Part shown: positions 1 through 5,258 of the stretch, one piece after another
Layout: the number at the start of each line of letters is the position of its first letter
How positions within the stretch are numbered: position 1 is the stretch's first letter
DNA from: Candidatus Borrarchaeota archaeon
Lineage (GTDB): Archaea > Asgardarchaeota > Sifarchaeia > Borrarchaeales > Borrarchaeaceae
DNA: 5,258 bases
Direction of reading: 5' to 3'
NCBI GenBank assembly: GCA_016840645.1
Contig: JAEORY010000317.1
Location: forward strand, 1-5,258
Translations under genes and position numbers: made by a program
Notes under the pieces: generated by a model
What the model saw: only the letters and a program-made list of their open reading frames with translations
Database searches by the model: none
Told to the model about the DNA's origin: nothing

Positions 1-1031
1 GCAGAGGGGCCAAAAAGGCGATGGACGAAGGAATAAACAGCTACACTCGGTATGACGGCCTTGACGAACTGCGCAGAGCTATTGCCAAAAAGATGCGCGA
101 GTATAACGGAATTGTTGCGAACCCAGAATCAGAGATCATTGTCAGCTGCGGGTCCACCGGCGCATTTTACTGCGCTTGCATGGCTCTGCTCAATCAGGGG
201 GATGAAGTGATACTTTTTGAGCCTTATTACGGCTATCACTTGAATACACTCCTTGCTGTAGAAGCTGTTCCAGCCTATGTCCGGCTGGCTCCTCCAGACT
301 GGACTTTAAACAAAGATGATCTGGAAAGGGCAATCACACCCAAAACCAAGGGGATAGTGGTCAATACGCCTGCAAATCCTTCCGGGAAGGTTTTTTCCCT
401 CAATGAGCTCCAGTGGATCGCTGAGGCTGCAGACCGGCATGATTTATTTATCTTCACCGACGAAATCTACGAATATTTCCTCTATGACGGCAGGCAACAT
501 ATCAGTCCTGGGTCTTTGCCCGGAATGGCGGACAGAACAATCACTATTTCGGGATTCTCCAAGACATTCAGCATCACAGGCTGGCGTATCGGATACTCTG
601 TCAGTCATGCACGTTGGGCACAAATGATAGGCTATATTAATGATTTGATTTATGTTTGTGCTCCAGCTCCCCTGCAAATGGGTGTTGCCGAAGGAATCAT
701 GGAACTGAAACCTGAGTACTATAACGAACTCTGTGCTCTCTATGCTAAAAAAAGAGATAAGATCTGCGATGCGCTCACAAAAGCCGGACTCAAACCTTGT
801 ATCCCTCAAGGTGCCTATTACGTGCTTGCAGATGTCTCTCATCTTCCTGGTCAAACAAGCAAAGACAAGGCTATGCTCATTCTGTTAAAAACAGGAGTGG
901 CTGGCGTCCCGGATGAAGCCTTTTATCACAAGCCAGATATCTCTCAGTATGTGAGATTCTGTTTCGCCAAAGAAGACGCGGACTTGGACGAAGCCTGTAG
1001 AAGGCTTAAAAAACTAGGCTCTCAGAGATGA
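1..1031 (+). CDS. PLP-dependent class I/II aminotransferase, 5'-truncated by the window edge
   Basis: Fold-type I aminotransferase that should move an amino group between an amino acid and a 2-oxo acid using pyridoxal phosphate in the cytosol. The frame is open to the left edge (first full codon at base 3), and residues before the Met at 21 (RGAKKA) continue the family pattern. The start is therefore upstream, and about 45-50 N-terminal residues are missing compared with the usual 380-400. Counting from Met21, visible landmarks are NTPANPSG at 115-122, the PLP-ring DEIY at 147-150, the Schiff-base lysine K181 in SGFSKTFSITGWRIGY, and the substrate-carboxylate arginine R312 in VRFCFA. The tail (GVAGVP...VRFCFAKED) and the early SYTRYDG resemble the kynurenine/methionine aminotransferase (YbdL/KAT) and aspartate aminotransferase group; exact substrate is unknown. 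It lacks the look of DegT/ArnB sugar aminotransferases, so a role in the neighbouring glycan genes is not shown. Its G+C is visibly higher than the next three genes. Confidence 0.93.
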   Translation, partial: RGAKKAMDEGINSYTRYDGLDELRRAIAKKMREYNGIVANPESEIIVSCGSTGAFYCACMALLNQGDEVILFEPYYGYHLNTLLAVEAVPAYVRLAPPDWTLNKDDLERAITPKTKGIVVNTPANPSGKVFSLNELQWIAEAADRHDLFIFTDEIYEYFLYDGRQHISPGSLPGMADRTITISGFSKTFSITGWRIGYSVSHARWAQMIGYINDLIYVCAPAPLQMGVAEGIMELKPEYYNELCALYAKKRDKICDALTKAGLKPCIPQGAYYVLADVSHLPGQTSKDKAMLILLKTGVAGVPDEAFYHKPDISQYVRFCFAKEDADLDEACRRLKKLGSQR

Positions 1032-1074
1032 ATCTTATAAAGAATTAGAGCTTTGAGTGACAAGTGGCATAAAA

Positions 1075-1851
1075 ATGGAAGGATACATAACGGTTACCGA
1101 GGTTCCCGGCGTTAAAGCATCAAAAGAACAAATTGCAAGAATGTATCAGCGCTATCATTTTTCCTCATCATTCTGTAAGGGAAAGAAAGTGTTGGAAGTC
1201 GCATGTGGGGCAGGGATGGGATTGGGGTATCTAAAAAGGTTTGCAAAAAAAGTAGTTGGCGGGGATATTGATGACAAAATTCTGGAATTCGCCAAAAAAC
1301 AATACGCAGTAAGAAAAGATATTGAAGTCAAAAAATTTGATGCCCATTCACTGCCCTTTTCAGATAAAAGCTTTGACGTCGTGATCCTGTATGAAGCCAT
1401 CTATTACTTAGCCCAACCAGAAAAATTTGTGAGTGAAGCTCGACGTGTCTTAAAAGAAAATGGAGTTCTCTTAATTTGCACTGCCAATAAGGATTGGGCT
1501 GATTTTAATCCTTCTCCGTACAGCACAAAATATTTCTCAGCTTCTGAATTGCATTCCTTGTTATCTAAAAAATTTTCAAAGGTTGAACTTTTTGGTGCTT
1601 TCTCTGTCACAAATAAAGGTGGAATAAAAAATAGACTGACGTCTTTCATAAAAAAAACTGCCATATCGCTCCATCTTATGCCAAAAACAATGAAAGTTAA
1701 AGCCATCTTTAAGAGGCTTTTTTTTGGACGATTAATCACACTGCCTCCGGAGATAGAAGAAGGACTCGCAGATTATTCTCCTCCCATTCCTATTTCGAGT
1801 GACAGACCTAATTCAGAGTATAAAGTCTTATTTTCAGTGGCTTTTGTTTGA
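1075..1851 (+). CDS. class I SAM-dependent methyltransferase (Methyltransf_11 type)
   Basis: Transfers a methyl group from S-adenosylmethionine to an unidentified acceptor. In this context the acceptor is plausibly a sugar or glycan precursor, which is inference. Counting from the ATG at 1075 (258 aa), the SAM-binding motif I is VLEVACGAGMG at 39-49. The acidic residues that usually bind the SAM ribose are in GGDID at 62-66. The FDAHSLPF motif is at 88-95, followed by the SFDVVILYEAIYYL strand and the EARRVLKENGVLLI segment, the classic order for this fold. The opening TEVPG...EQ..RMY.RYHF resembles methyltransferases found inside polysaccharide clusters. An in-frame GTG at 1057 would add six residues. 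Neither start has a good Shine-Dalgarno; ATG was chosen because the family homology begins right after it. The gene follows the aminotransferase by 43 bases. It contains two 8-base homopolymers (A at 1650-1657, T at 1718-1725), probably just reflecting low G+C. Confidence 0.9.
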   Translation: MEGYITVTEVPGVKASKEQIARMYQRYHFSSSFCKGKKVLEVACGAGMGLGYLKRFAKKVVGGDIDDKILEFAKKQYAVRKDIEVKKFDAHSLPFSDKSFDVVILYEAIYYLAQPEKFVSEARRVLKENGVLLICTANKDWADFNPSPYSTKYFSASELHSLLSKKFSKVELFGAFSVTNKGGIKNRLTSFIKKTAISLHLMPKTMKVKAIFKRLFFGRLITLPPEIEEGLADYSPPIPISSDRPNSEYKVLFSVAFV

Positions 1852-1930
1852 CTGATATAAGAGTACTTTAGATAGCATAAGCTATTTGATTTTTAGGGGG
1901 AATTTCACTAAAGTTTTATTAACAAATTCT

Positions 1931-3838
1931 ATGAAAAATTTTGTTGACTATCTACTGAAGAAGACCTCATTTAAACGGCGCATATTCTTCTTTGCCTCCG
2001 ATATTGTTTTCATTTCTTTCTCTATGTATGCTGCCTTTTGGCTCAGGTATAATGGTGTTCTTCCTCCCGAAAGCGCAAAACCGCTGACCTATTATATTGT
2101 CTTGGCTCTGATTATAAAACTTACGTTTTTAGCCTTGTACAATCTGTATGACATTTCCTGGCAATTTGTAAGCATGGAAGAACTCATAAAAATATTTAAG
2201 GCCCTATCCATTAGCTCGATATTCCTGGGAATGACTTTATTTTTCCTTAGAGTGTATTCTCCATTTCAAGTTTTCCCCTTCCCTCGTTCTACTCTTTTAA
2301 TTGACTACATAATTTCTTTCTTTTTAATAGGTTCACTCCGAATTTCTAAAAGACTTTTCACAGAGGGGATCAAAAGCCCATTTAAGAGCAAAGAAGAAAA
2401 AATCAGAGTTTTGATATATGGTGCCGGAGGAGCTGGGGAACAGATAGCTCGAGAGATGCAACGGAAAAAAAATTCTAATTATTTACCGATTGGATTCATT
2501 GATGATAATCTTGCGAAACAAGGAATAAATATTCATGGGATTAAGGTTTTGGGAACAAAGGATGACATACAGAAAATCTGTAAAACTAACAAAATCGATG
2601 AAGTATTAATTGCTCTTCCTTCTGCTCACTCAAAAGAGATAAAAGGAATGGTTGAAAGGATAAGGGCATTAACGCCAATTAACAAAATAAAAATATTGCC
2701 CAGTGTAACAGATCTGATGGATGGTAAAGTGACCCTTTCTGATATCCACGAAATAAAATTGGAAGATCTCCTCGGTAGGTCTCCAGTAAAAATTGACTTT
2801 AAGGCTATAGAAGATTTCGTCCAAGCGAAAAAAGTTCTCATCACAGGTGCGGGGGGTTCTATAGGTTCAGAGTTGACCACAACAATTCTTCAATTTAATC
2901 CCAAAACACTCATTATTTTTGACATCGATGAAACTGAAATATTCCATCTTGTTAACAGCCTGGAATCCCATAAAGAGAAAATAGTTCCTGTTATCGGAGA
3001 TATAAAGGATGAAATTAAGATTTCCTCTGTATTCGAAGACTTCTCGCCTCAAATTGTCATACATTCTGCTGCCTACAAACATGTCCCAGTATTAGAGATG
3101 TATCCGGAGGAAGCAGTCAAAACCAACATACTTGGAACAAAAGTATTAGCCGAACTTTCAATAAAAAATAATATCGAGAAATTTGTCTTTATTTCTACAG
3201 ACAAAGCCATAAATCCCACTAGCGTGATGGGAGCAACCAAGAGGGTTGGAGAAGAGCTGCTTAAAATTTTGAGCCAAAAAAATAAAACAAGGTTTGTTTC
3301 TGTGAGATTCGGAAATGTATTGGGAAGCAGAGGAAGTGTGATTCCATTATTCCAGAATCAGATAAAAAGAGGCGGCCCTGTGACTGTTACGCATCCAGAA
3401 ATGAAGAGATATTTTATGAGTACTTCAGAAGCCGTGCTTCTTGTTCTTGAAGCTTCCGCAGTCGGACAGGGAGGAGAAGTTTTTGTATTAGATATGGGAG
3501 ATCCAATTAAAATAATCGATTTAGCTAAAGAAATGATAAGACTGAGCGGCTATGAACCTGATGTGGATATTCCTATAGTATTTTCGGAAATAAGACCGGG
3601 AGAAAAACTATTCGAGCAAATATTGAGTGCAGAAGAAGGTGTCGAGTCAACCGATTATGAAAAAATCCTGAAAGCCAGGAGTGCTGATGCATTAAACTCT
3701 GAAGAATTAATAGAAAAAATAAATAATTTGATTGATACAAGCACCCAAAAAAATAAAGAGAAAATGATAGAATTACTGAAGGAAATAGTGCCTACTTACA
3801 AGCCATCAAGCCATAAATTACCATTTGATTATTTTTAA
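1931..3838 (+). CDS. membrane-bound nucleotide-sugar 4,6-dehydratase/epimerase, CapD/WbpM/PglF type
   Basis: Inner-membrane polysaccharide biosynthesis enzyme. Characterised relatives convert UDP-GlcNAc to a 4-keto-6-deoxy sugar, the first step towards QuiNAc, FucNAc or bacillosamine-like sugars. From ATG 1931 it has 635 residues, normal for the long membrane form. In order: four hydrophobic segments near 18-38, 53-73, 88-106 and 119-136; a Rossmann-like CoA-binding-type domain starting at VLIYGAGGAGE (160-170); and an extended SDR domain with NAD(P)-binding ITGAGGSIG at 304-312. STDKAINP begins at 422, and the catalytic region VMGATK has M433 and K437 where short homologues have Tyr-x-x-x-Lys. 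RFGNVLGSRG is at 459-468 and RPGEKLF at 555-561. The Met for Tyr is the S/T-M-K triad known for WbpM. A TTG at 1886 would add 15 residues, but the family-like N-terminus starts at 1931. No Shine-Dalgarno precedes either start; AGGGGG at 1895-1900 is too far away. Product stereochemistry and exact sugar cannot be told from sequence reading. Confidence 0.93.
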   Translation: MKNFVDYLLKKTSFKRRIFFFASDIVFISFSMYAAFWLRYNGVLPPESAKPLTYYIVLALIIKLTFLALYNLYDISWQFVSMEELIKIFKALSISSIFLGMTLFFLRVYSPFQVFPFPRSTLLIDYIISFFLIGSLRISKRLFTEGIKSPFKSKEEKIRVLIYGAGGAGEQIAREMQRKKNSNYLPIGFIDDNLAKQGINIHGIKVLGTKDDIQKICKTNKIDEVLIALPSAHSKEIKGMVERIRALTPINKIKILPSVTDLMDGKVTLSDIHEIKLEDLLGRSPVKIDFKAIEDFVQAKKVLITGAGGSIGSELTTTILQFNPKTLIIFDIDETEIFHLVNSLESHKEKIVPVIGDIKDEIKISSVFEDFSPQIVIHSAAYKHVPVLEMYPEEAVKTNILGTKVLAELSIKNNIEKFVFISTDKAINPTSVMGATKRVGEELLKILSQKNKTRFVSVRFGNVLGSRGSVIPLFQNQIKRGGPVTVTHPEMKRYFMSTSEAVLLVLEASAVGQGGEVFVLDMGDPIKIIDLAKEMIRLSGYEPDVDIPIVFSEIRPGEKLFEQILSAEEGVESTDYEKILKARSADALNSEELIEKINNLIDTSTQKNKEKMIELLKEIVPTYKPSSHKLPFDYF

Positions 3839-3930
3839 TCTTATATATCCCTTCCGAGAAGAATCTTTCCTTTCCTATTGAGTTCATAGTTCAATCTTCT
3901 AAAAAAATACGACCATCTATTAAGAGCCAA

Positions 3931-4494
3931 ATGAAAGCCACATGGAAATGGTTTGTTGTTTTCATCTATACAATTGGCCTTTTTGTGGCAACGCCTTATC
4001 TTCCTCAATTAATTCAAGCGGCTACTTCAAGATGGTCAAGATCAGGTGTATCCCGTTTTATTTTGGGTGTGGAAATAGCAATTGCTTTAGTTCTTGCAGC
4101 ATTAGCTGTTTATTTCGTAATTCAAAAAAAGAAAAAATCTCTTGTTTTTGTTGTCTCTATTGGATGTATTTTTCTCTTAGCTTTCATCATCTATCAATTC
4201 ATTCCCAATCCATATGAATTCACTCATCTCCCTGAGTATGCTGTTTTAAGCATGCTTATCTTTTGGGCTATGAATGATACCTCAAAATCATATGCAAATA
4301 GGAAAAAATACATTAAAATGAAAATCTTTAAGAATATATATTTTCAAAGTGGAATAATAACCGGAACAATAGGGTCAACAGATGAAATATATCAACTATT
4401 CCTGAGGAACAGATCTTATACTTGGTATGATATTTTTTTAAATATAATAGGAGGAATTCTAGGGCTTATTATTCTTTGGGGAATAAAGAGATAA
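3931..4494 (+). CDS. VanZ-family integral membrane protein
   Basis: Small multi-pass membrane protein of 187 aa belonging to the VanZ-like family, named after the teicoplanin-resistance accessory protein VanZ; most members have no known function. Hydrophobic stretches lie near residues 7-22, 42-64, 70-90, 100-114, 136-148 and 169-185. Family-typical conserved pieces are visible: HLPEY at 99-103, DEIYQLF at 151-157, then R161 and the D-x-x-x-N pattern DIFLN at 167-171, followed by a Gly-rich last helix. A weak Shine-Dalgarno AAGAG (3922-3926) lies four bases before the ATG. The 92-base gap before it (3839-3930) is AT-rich, and I see no convincing promoter or terminator there, so it may be co-transcribed with the dehydratase gene. 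VanZ-like genes recur in exopolysaccharide loci, which fits this position. There is nothing to suggest glycopeptide resistance here (no vanHAX-type genes in the window). Confidence 0.88.
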   Translation: MKATWKWFVVFIYTIGLFVATPYLPQLIQAATSRWSRSGVSRFILGVEIAIALVLAALAVYFVIQKKKKSLVFVVSIGCIFLLAFIIYQFIPNPYEFTHLPEYAVLSMLIFWAMNDTSKSYANRKKYIKMKIFKNIYFQSGIITGTIGSTDEIYQLFLRNRSYTWYDIFLNIIGGILGLIILWGIKR

Positions 4495-4503
4495 GGTAAA
4501 CTC

Positions 4504-4560
4504 ATGGCTCAAAAGATGTCACAATTAAAAGAGTACATCTTAGAAACATTTTATTTTTAG
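4504..4560 (+). CDS. possible 18-codon mini-ORF ahead of the atp genes
   Basis: A short frame from ATG 4504 to TAG 4560 encodes MAQKMSQLKEYILETFYF. It is preceded by a reasonable Shine-Dalgarno, TAAGG at 4492-4496, which overlaps the vanZ stop codon and sits about seven bases before the ATG. This is a better ribosome-binding site than most full-length genes in this window have. The peptide could be a small coupled product of the vanZ transcript or an upstream leader for atpZ, or a chance frame in AT-rich DNA. I do not recognise the peptide. Only conservation in relatives would make it a real gene. Confidence 0.2.
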   Translation: MAQKMSQLKEYILETFYF

Positions 4561-4571
4561 GGTTTTAATTG

Positions 4572-4580
4572 TGGTATTAT
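4572..4580 (+). promoter_or_regulatory. candidate extended -10 promoter for the atp genes
   Basis: TGGTATTAT matches the extended -10 pattern TGn followed by a TATAAT-like hexamer (TATTAT at 4575-4580, five of six). No good -35 hexamer is present at 16-18 bases upstream, which extended -10 promoters tolerate. Initiation would fall around 4586-4591, almost on the atpZ start codon. A 6-bp inverted repeat, GGTTTT (4561-4566) and AAAACC (4584-4589), brackets the element and could be an operator or chance. AT-rich sequence makes random -10 matches common. Confidence 0.35.
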
Positions 4581-4590
4581 TAGAAAACCA

Positions 4591-4815
4591 ATGGCAACAA
4601 AAGGTCCTTCAAAAATCGACTTCAAGAAGATTGCGGGCTTGAGTTCACTCGTGCTCATGCTGCCGTCTTCTATTGCAGTTGGATTACTAATTGGATATTA
4701 CCTCGATAAATGGCTCAGAACCGATCCATGGCTGCTGATCACGTTTTTGTTGCTCGGAATCGTTTCCGGATTTTATAGTCTATTGAGGGGATTGAGTAAG
4801 TATAAAGATGTCTGA
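4591..4815 (+). CDS. atpZ: AtpZ/AtpI-family F0F1 ATP synthase accessory protein
   Basis: Small membrane protein (74 aa) of the putative F0F1-ATPase subunit family encoded at the head of many atp operons. Relatives have been linked to Mg2+/Ca2+ supply and to F0 assembly together with AtpI. Two transmembrane segments are visible at about 17-38 and 47-65. The family signature is clear: G31-x3-GYYLDKW (35-41), a P46 after a short turn, and the glycine pair G56/G60 in the second helix. The ATG at 4591 has no Shine-Dalgarno and the frame has no other ATG, GTG or TTG start before the in-frame TAG at 4558. With the promoter-like element just upstream, this suggests a leaderless or very short-leader message (inference). 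Its 3' end overlaps the next gene by eight bases, implying coupled translation. Confidence 0.88.
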   Translation: MATKGPSKIDFKKIAGLSSLVLMLPSSIAVGLLIGYYLDKWLRTDPWLLITFLLLGIVSGFYSLLRGLSKYKDV

Positions 4816-5251
4816 CAATAACAAAAAAGGGGATAGTCCCAGTAAAGAAAAGGGACAATCCCCTTTTTTATCAGACGAAGAAAGGATCCTGAGGCGGATT
4901 CCTCTGGAAATCGTTGCCCTCTCCTGCCTTCTGGCTCTTATTGCTTTCCCTCTCTTCAACGCTCTCACCGCCCTTCTCATCATTTCCGGAGGAGCACTCG
5001 CCACCTTGAGCTTCCTCTGGCTCAAACAGACAATATCGAAGTTCCTTATCCCTGATAAAAAGAAAGCCATCCGAATCGCCCTCCCCTTTTATGTCCTCCG
5101 AATCGTGTTGATTCTTGGTATCTTTTTTATTATAATCTTCTTCTTTTCAAACAAAATAATAGCCTTTGTGGTTGGTTTCTCAACACTGGTTCCTGTTTTT
5201 TTTGTTGAGGCCACAATCGCACTCTCTAAGATGAAGCAATGGAAGAATTAG
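4808..5251 (+). CDS. atpI: ATP synthase subunit I (AtpI-like) with an in-frame palindromic insert near its N-terminus
   Basis: Predicted four-helix membrane protein (147 aa) in the position of ATP synthase subunit I, which helps build the c-ring of F0. Hydrophobic segments lie near 33-50, 52-72, 90-113 and 117-135. Family-like features include FYVLR (94-98) in the third helix and the VGFSTLVPVFFVEA stretch (122-135) in the last one. The assignment rests on topology, these weak motifs and its place between atpZ and a likely atpB. The ATG at 4808 overlaps atpZ by eight bases. Residues 6-21 (hydrophilic KKGDSPSKEKGQSPFL) are encoded by a long inverted repeat and look like an added segment: SD at residues 2-3 recurs as SD at 22-23, so removing 20 codons would leave a plausible MSDEERILRRIP start. 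If translation instead began downstream, the repeat would be non-coding, but no ATG, GTG or TTG codon lies near residues 22-32. Confidence 0.8.
   Translation: MSDNNKKGDSPSKEKGQSPFLSDEERILRRIPLEIVALSCLLALIAFPLFNALTALLIISGGALATLSFLWLKQTISKFLIPDKKKAIRIALPFYVLRIVLILGIFFIIIFFFSNKIIAFVVGFSTLVPVFFVEATIALSKMKQWKN
4823..4869. repeat. REP/MITE-like inverted repeat, also terminator-shaped
   Basis: The left arm AAAAAAGGGGATAGTCCC (4823-4840) and right arm GGGACAATCCCCTTTTTT (4852-4869) pair at 17 of 18 positions, with the single mismatch at A4835/A4857, around an 11-base loop (4841-4851). Each arm's core (GGGGATAGTCCC and its counterpart) is itself an imperfect palindrome, as in REP-type or small MITE elements. 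The similar hexamers TCTGAC (4811-4816) and TCAGAC (4871-4876) flank it and might be a decayed target duplication. On the transcript it forms a GC-rich stem followed by six U, the form of an intrinsic terminator, in either direction. It lies wholly within the atpI reading frame. Confidence 0.85.
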
Positions 5252-5258
5252 AACACAG
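5239..5258 (+). CDS. atpB: probable start of ATP synthase F0 subunit a, cut by the right edge
   Basis: An ATG at 5239 opens the frame MEELEH, which runs off the window and overlaps the end of atpI by 13 bases. Subunit a (atpB) is the usual gene after atpI, and short acidic starts containing EH are common in that protein. Only six codons are visible, so the assignment depends on operon order rather than on sequence similarity. Confidence 0.5.

Noticed and set aside
444..854. Reverse-strand frame inside the aminotransferase gene, and similar reverse frames elsewhere
   Set aside because: They lie opposite well-supported genes with clear family motifs, show no recognisable domains and have no independent start signals.
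1650..1725. Runs of eight A or eight T in the methyltransferase (and eight A at 2465-2472 in the dehydratase) as phase-variation tracts
   Set aside because: Runs of eight A or T are frequent by chance at this base composition, are not near gene starts, and all frames are intact.
1848..1880. TTGACT at 1848-1853 as a -35 box for the dehydratase gene
   Set aside because: No acceptable -10 hexamer lies at 16-18 bases; nearby TATAAG is only about four bases downstream.
1869..1888. Small hairpin (ATAGC-ATAA-GCTAT core) followed by a T-rich stretch after the methyltransferase gene, as a terminator
   Set aside because: Only five Watson-Crick pairs in the core, extension depends on G-U pairs, and the T run is short and interrupted. 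It is too weak to call in AT-rich DNA.
3942..4217. Alternative + strand frame of 91 codons inside the VanZ gene
   Set aside because: Cys/Ser/Phe-rich sequence typical of an out-of-frame reading of a membrane protein gene; the overlapping frame has the VanZ motifs.
4513..4558. AAGATGT/ACATCTT stem followed by TTTTATTTTT as a terminator for the polysaccharide-side genes
   Set aside because: The stem has seven pairs with only two G-C, a 15-base loop, and the T tract starts seven bases past the stem. It also overlaps the possible mini-ORF.
1..5258. CRISPR array, tRNA, rRNA, transposase or a new defence-type system
   Set aside because: No spaced direct repeats, RNA-gene-like segments or transposase/nuclease motifs were seen on either strand; all large frames belong to known families.

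Overview
The window looks like ordinary bacterial chromosome. It runs from the end of a surface-polysaccharide (exopolysaccharide or O-antigen) type gene cluster into the first genes of an F-type ATP synthase (F0) operon. All supported genes are on the + strand. The gene order atpZ-atpI-(atpB) and the large membrane-bound CapD/WbpM-type dehydratase fit a Gram-negative anaerobe-like lineage such as Desulfobacterota or Nitrospirota. That placement is an inference from gene content only; there is no rRNA or other marker.

Layout. Bases 1-1031 hold the body of a PLP-dependent class I/II aminotransferase cut by the left edge. Bases 1075-1851 (or from 1057) encode a class I SAM-dependent methyltransferase of a type common in polysaccharide clusters. 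Bases 1931-3838 (or from 1886) encode a membrane-anchored nucleotide-sugar 4,6-dehydratase/epimerase of the CapD/WbpM/PglF group. Bases 3931-4494 encode a VanZ-family membrane protein. A short AT-rich gap (4495-4590) follows, with a plausible extended -10 promoter and a possible 18-codon mini-ORF. Then come atpZ (4591-4815), atpI (4808-5251) and the first codons of a probable atpB (from 5239). The last three overlap and are probably translationally coupled. There is no gene-free stretch longer than 300 bases.

How the genes work together. The dehydratase would make a 4-keto-6-deoxy nucleotide sugar. The methyltransferase could decorate a glycan or its precursor. The VanZ protein is a membrane protein of unclear function often found in such loci. 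The aminotransferase resembles the kynurenine/methionine/aspartate aminotransferase group rather than the DegT/ArnB sugar aminotransferases, so it may be an unrelated metabolic gene. AtpZ and AtpI are small membrane proteins that help assemble the F0 sector or supply ions to it.

The most notable feature is a near-perfect 18-bp inverted repeat at 4823-4869, sitting in frame inside the 5' end of atpI. It looks like a REP/MITE-type palindrome that became coding, and it also has the shape of an intrinsic terminator. A second point is the clear drop in G+C across roughly 1057-4500 relative to both flanks. I found no CRISPR array, tRNA, rRNA, insertion-sequence transposase or convincing new multi-gene system.
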